A stretch of DNA of 8,189 nucleotides from Dehalococcoidia bacterium (GTDB taxonomy: Bacteria; Chloroflexota; Dehalococcoidia; GIF9; AB-539-J10), in assembly GCA_029857995.1 (NCBI GenBank), contig JAOUFZ010000070.1, positions 1 to 8,189 of the forward strand, read 5' to 3'. The position numbers were made by a program, and so were the translations under genes. Under the pieces are notes generated by a model that was given only the letters and a program-made list of their open reading frames with translations, was not told where the DNA came from and ran no database searches. Positions 6,501-8,189 of the stretch are shown here, piece by piece. Positions within the stretch are counted from its first letter, which is position 1. Every line of letters begins with the position of its first letter.

Positions 6501-7779
6501 TTTCAAATATGGTGTCTACGGTCTTATCTATATCTAGTGTAGCCTTAGCTTGAGCGGTAATCTCATTAATTACCAAATCAGCGCCGACGAAATCCCCCGT
6601 AAAATAACGCGCACTGCCAGTAGTCGCCACAGCTTGGACTTCAATAAGGTCCTCTATTTCATGACCTATGTCTTTTAATCCTTTCTTAACTGACTCAATG
6701 GGATTGCCCTCGGTTATAAGATACTTCATCGCTAGCAGCTTCTTGTTTTCATCCAGAACAACGATGTTTGTACTCACAGCTCCAACATCAATTCCCATAT
6801 ACACTTTGTTCTTTTGTTGCTTTCCAGAAGTAGGGCATTCATCCAGGGGAGTAGAACCATCCCCGCTATAAATCAATCTCCTTAAATGCCCTACTTCAGA
6901 TTCATTCGCCTTTTTAGCCAAATAGCGCCTCAAGACCTCCATTGCTGCTTGAAGTTTGATGGGTGCGTCACTGTGTCTCTCCGAGGCCGTGATTGCCGCT
7001 CCGATGGCTCCCATGACCTTAAAATGCTCGGGAATAATCAATTCCCCAGGCTTGAGTTCTAGCAGTTCTTCAAAAGCCTTAGCCACACCTTTATTGGCAG
7101 CAACGCCACCTTGAAAGGCTACTGGCTTCACGAATCTCCTCCCTTTACCTAAATTGCTTATGTAATTTCTAGCCAAGGCATAACAAAGCCCAGCTATTAA
7201 TTCTTCCTGTGATGTCCCCTCTTGCTGCAAATGGACCATGTCAGATTTGGCAAAGACACTGCACCTGCCCGCAATGGTAGCCGGCTTTTCAGCCCTCGTG
7301 GCTAAACTGCTGAACTCATCTATGGAAATCCCCAGACGATATGCTTGTTGATCAAGGAAAGAGCCAGTTCCCGCAGCACATATCTCATTAAGGGCATGGT
7401 CAACGATGACTGTCCTTCCACTCTTTTCATCCCACTCCAGGAAAATCAGCTTTGAGTCCTGCCCTCCGATCTCAATAACTGTCTTAACATCAGGGTGAAA
7501 GTATGCAACAGCCTTCGCCTGAGTAATAATTTCATTTTGTTTGTCTACACCAATGACATCAGCTATAAGGTCACGTCCGCTGCCCGTGCATACAGCCCCG
7601 CATAGTTCAGGAAAATCTTTTCCGAGACCCTCAAAAACATCAATTAAAACTGGAATAGGCTGCCCCCTTGTCCTCTCATAGACGCTTTCGAGGAGTCGGA
7701 GTTTCTCATCAATTACAGCTATGTTCAAGCTGACCGAGCCTATATCTATCCCCATAAAGGTTCTATTTTGGCTTGTCAT
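3541..7779 (-). CDS. Giant fused acyl-CoA dehydratase activase (two BcrAD/BadFG domains + DUF2229 + HgdB-like)
   Basis: A 1412-residue cytoplasmic protein of the family called acyl-CoA dehydratase activase-related. Activase domain 1 (about 7-265) has the ASKHA phosphate loop MGIDIGSVSLN, IGGQDSK (104-110), CAAGTGSF with Cys134 and GRCSVFAKSD with Cys173. Activase domain 2 (about 327-580) repeats this: MGIDVGAVSTN, IGGQDSK (427-433), Cys451 and Cys491. In archerases such as HgdC, equivalent cysteines from two subunits hold one [4Fe-4S] cluster, and ATP hydrolysis drives low-potential electron transfer. A Cys-rich linker follows (C609-x2-C612-x3-C616, then C635). A DUF2229-type domain runs from about 674 to 890. 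The HgdB/FldB-like C-terminal part has YGCGPDAF (C936), DEHSGDAGM, GKECHPY (C1066), GSCRLSQY (C1101) and EGCSGI (C1345). All parts expected of the family are present without frameshifts. The ATG overlaps the upstream SRPBCC stop (ATGA), with GAGGGA about 6 nt upstream, so the two are probably translationally coupled. The substrate is unknown. Confidence 0.9.
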   Translation of the reverse strand: MTSQNRTFMGIDIGSVSLNIAVIDEKLRLLESVYERTRGQPIPVLIDVFEGLGKDFPELCGAVCTGSGRDLIADVIGVDKQNEIITQAKAVAYFHPDVKTVIEIGGQDSKLIFLEWDEKSGRTVIVDHALNEICAAGTGSFLDQQAYRLGISIDEFSSLATRAEKPATIAGRCSVFAKSDMVHLQQEGTSQEELIAGLCYALARNYISNLGKGRRFVKPVAFQGGVAANKGVAKAFEELLELKPGELIIPEHFKVMGAIGAAITASERHSDAPIKLQAAMEVLRRYLAKKANESEVGHLRRLIYSGDGSTPLDECPTSGKQQKNKVYMGIDVGAVSTNIVVLDENKKLLAMKYLITEGNPIESVKKGLKDIGHEIEDLIEVQAVATTGSARYFTGDFVGADLVINEITAQAKATLDIDKTVDTIFEIGGQDSKYIRLKNGAVVDFEMNKVCAAGTGSFLQEQADRLDVNVVGEFSKLAFSSKSPVDLGTRCTVFMESDLIHHQQVGSPKVDLLAGLSYSIANNYIEKVVGNKKIGERICFQGGVAGNKSVVAAFENILGKKITVPQNYNVTGAIGAALIAMERRHGDGKSNFVGFDLIDREYEVKSFECQHCPNHCDIKKISIGGEFKSFYGGICDRYELKGEKTVDQVLPDLFKEREEMLMSYYKGDEFAPNSPVIGIPRVLMFFEQFPLWAVFFGELGVKVVLSDKTNKRLIHKGLEEVLAETCYPVKVAYGHVVNLIEKGVDRIFLPSIIDLEKESDDVSRSYNCPLIQGIPFMLRPAFKDKAKIMSPSIFMAKEKENLKGQMGKIGREFGKGKKEIASAITAALKAQEEFERMRRERGQEILKTLKKDNEAVVVIGKPYNVHDLALNLNIAKKLRHLGMLAIPFDLLPLDRVELPPHYSNLVWKNEQNLLRAAIMAKNNPSLNPIMITNYGCGPDAFFWKYLEETMEEDPYLLLEVDEHSGDAGMTTRVEAFLDTLGRPKTRVKEERQEDLSVIRPSGGISIFKPTKRIRELDKTFYIPYVSGHSVIWAAALNSVGLDARVLPEPDELSEEIGRRYVSGKECHPYLLTTGDLVKMTQLEDFDPDKAAFMMLNFDGSCRLSQYALSHKLVLKRLGLGHTAIVAPVTSIRHDECTELFGLKWAEAIWKGWLAADVLSKKLLHIRPYEVNKGESDRVYAQVIEKIASGTINGDFWQALNHSIAAMDEIPTNNEDRPIIGIVGEFYTCMNSWSNNYIIKEFETLGAEARLGPTTTDYLVYFNEVYPETHFSRRKYLAAFYYYLRRFPFMYWKRKIEGMMKDGLPDCRIPRVEDMVTLAAPYVSDDIDPVITVNVAKAENYAMEGCSGIANLVILNCLFGTLSTAIYRGIQREHNRIPVLNMIYDGLQQTNAKTRIEAFIHQAKLYRERYSMV

Positions 7780-8189
7780 TCCGGTCCCTCGATCTTCGTT
7801 TTCATCGCCAGCGCGATCTCAGCTGAGATCGCCTGACCACCCCGGCGCGCCAGCCAGGCTAGAGCCCCTGAAACATCACCGCCAATGGTCACCTTTGTCT
7901 TGCCATTCACGGGTTCTAAAGTGTAAAAGCGTGTCAACTTAGTCCCTAGCGCTTTCCCTTCCAGAACCACGTTCCGCTCAGGAACAAAGTTTGTAATCAT
8001 CATCAATAACTTAACGATAAGCCCGTTTACTTTAGCCGTGACAGAAAGCTGCGAGCCTACCGCCAAGGGCCCTTCAGAAATCTTGTCAATCCTCTTAATG
8101 GATGGCATCCATTGGGGCCACTCTTCAAGTTTGTCTACCAGCGCCCAGACTTTCGTGACTGGAGCATCAATGTCGATGCTGCTCTCAAA
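7776..8189 (-). CDS. SRPBCC (START/polyketide cyclase-like) family protein, 5' partial
   Basis: The frame is open through the right window edge, giving 137 residues plus a TGA (7778-7776); only a few N-terminal residues appear to be missing. The visible start FESSIDIDAPVTKVWALVDK, then EEWPQWMPSIK, is the typical first strand and helix pair of SRPBCC helix-grip proteins. VGSQLSV, the RNVVLEGKALGTKLTRFY region, TKVTIGGDVSG and a C-terminal amphipathic helix (LARRGGQAISAEIALAMKTK) complete the fold. Members bind hydrophobic ligands such as lipids, aromatics or polyketides, and some are cyclases or dehydratases; no specific ligand can be read here. An internal ATG at 8108 would give a shorter protein lacking the first strand, so the true start lies upstream of the window. 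The gene overlaps the giant activase gene by 4 nt, and a joint transcript is very likely. Confidence 0.82.
   Translation of the reverse strand, partial: FESSIDIDAPVTKVWALVDKLEEWPQWMPSIKRIDKISEGPLAVGSQLSVTAKVNGLIVKLLMMITNFVPERNVVLEGKALGTKLTRFYTLEPVNGKTKVTIGGDVSGALAWLARRGGQAISAEIALAMKTKIEGPE
7785..7790 (-). promoter_or_regulatory. Ribosome-binding site for the activase, inside the SRPBCC gene
   Basis: On the minus strand GAGGGA (7790 down to 7785) lies 5 nt before the ATG at 7779-7777. It is embedded in the last SRPBCC codons (Ile-Glu-Gly-Pro-Glu-stop). Together with the ATGA overlap it supports this start and coupled translation. Confidence 0.6.

Overview
The window looks like a piece of chromosome from an anaerobic bacterium. 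The best guess is a Dehalococcoidia-type Chloroflexota or a Desulfobacterota relative, at low to moderate confidence. The reasons are a giant fused 2-hydroxyacyl-CoA dehydratase activase protein, a GLUG-repeat lipoprotein of the style common in uncultured Chloroflexota, and an OleA/FabH-like ketosynthase beside a stand-alone acyl carrier protein. There are no mobile-element, CRISPR, tRNA or rRNA signals.

Left part, plus strand (1-1063): the C-terminal end of a thiolase-fold ketosynthase III (OleA/FabH type), then a badly decayed ketosynthase II (FabF-like), then an intact acyl carrier protein. This is the remnant of a small type II fatty-acid or polyketide operon. The KSII is clearly a pseudogene. 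Recognisable pieces of its N-terminus and C-terminus lie in all three frames, joined across an internal deletion of roughly 700 bp that removes the catalytic centre.

Middle, plus strand (1178-3421): a probable secreted lipoprotein with two similar halves, each a cap segment followed by GLUG repeats (2 in the first half, 14 in the second). The 26-residue, 78-bp repeat unit is nearly identical in some neighbouring copies, which points to recent expansion. It is followed by a short convergent intergenic region (3422-3540) with several small inverted repeats.

Right part, minus strand (3541-8189): a two-gene operon read right to left. First comes an SRPBCC-fold lipid or aromatic-binding-type protein whose 5' end is outside the window. 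Its stop overlaps the start of a 1412-residue protein by 4 nt (ATGA). The large protein has two BcrAD/BadFG-type ATPase activase domains, a Cys-rich linker, a DUF2229-type domain and an HgdB-like C-terminal region. It probably performs ATP-driven low-potential electron transfer, with activase and electron-acceptor modules in one chain.

Most of the content belongs to known families. The most notable points are the anatomy of the KSII pseudogene, the two-module repeat expansion in the GLUG protein, and the prediction that the tandem activase domains form an intramolecular pseudo-dimer around one Fe-S cluster.
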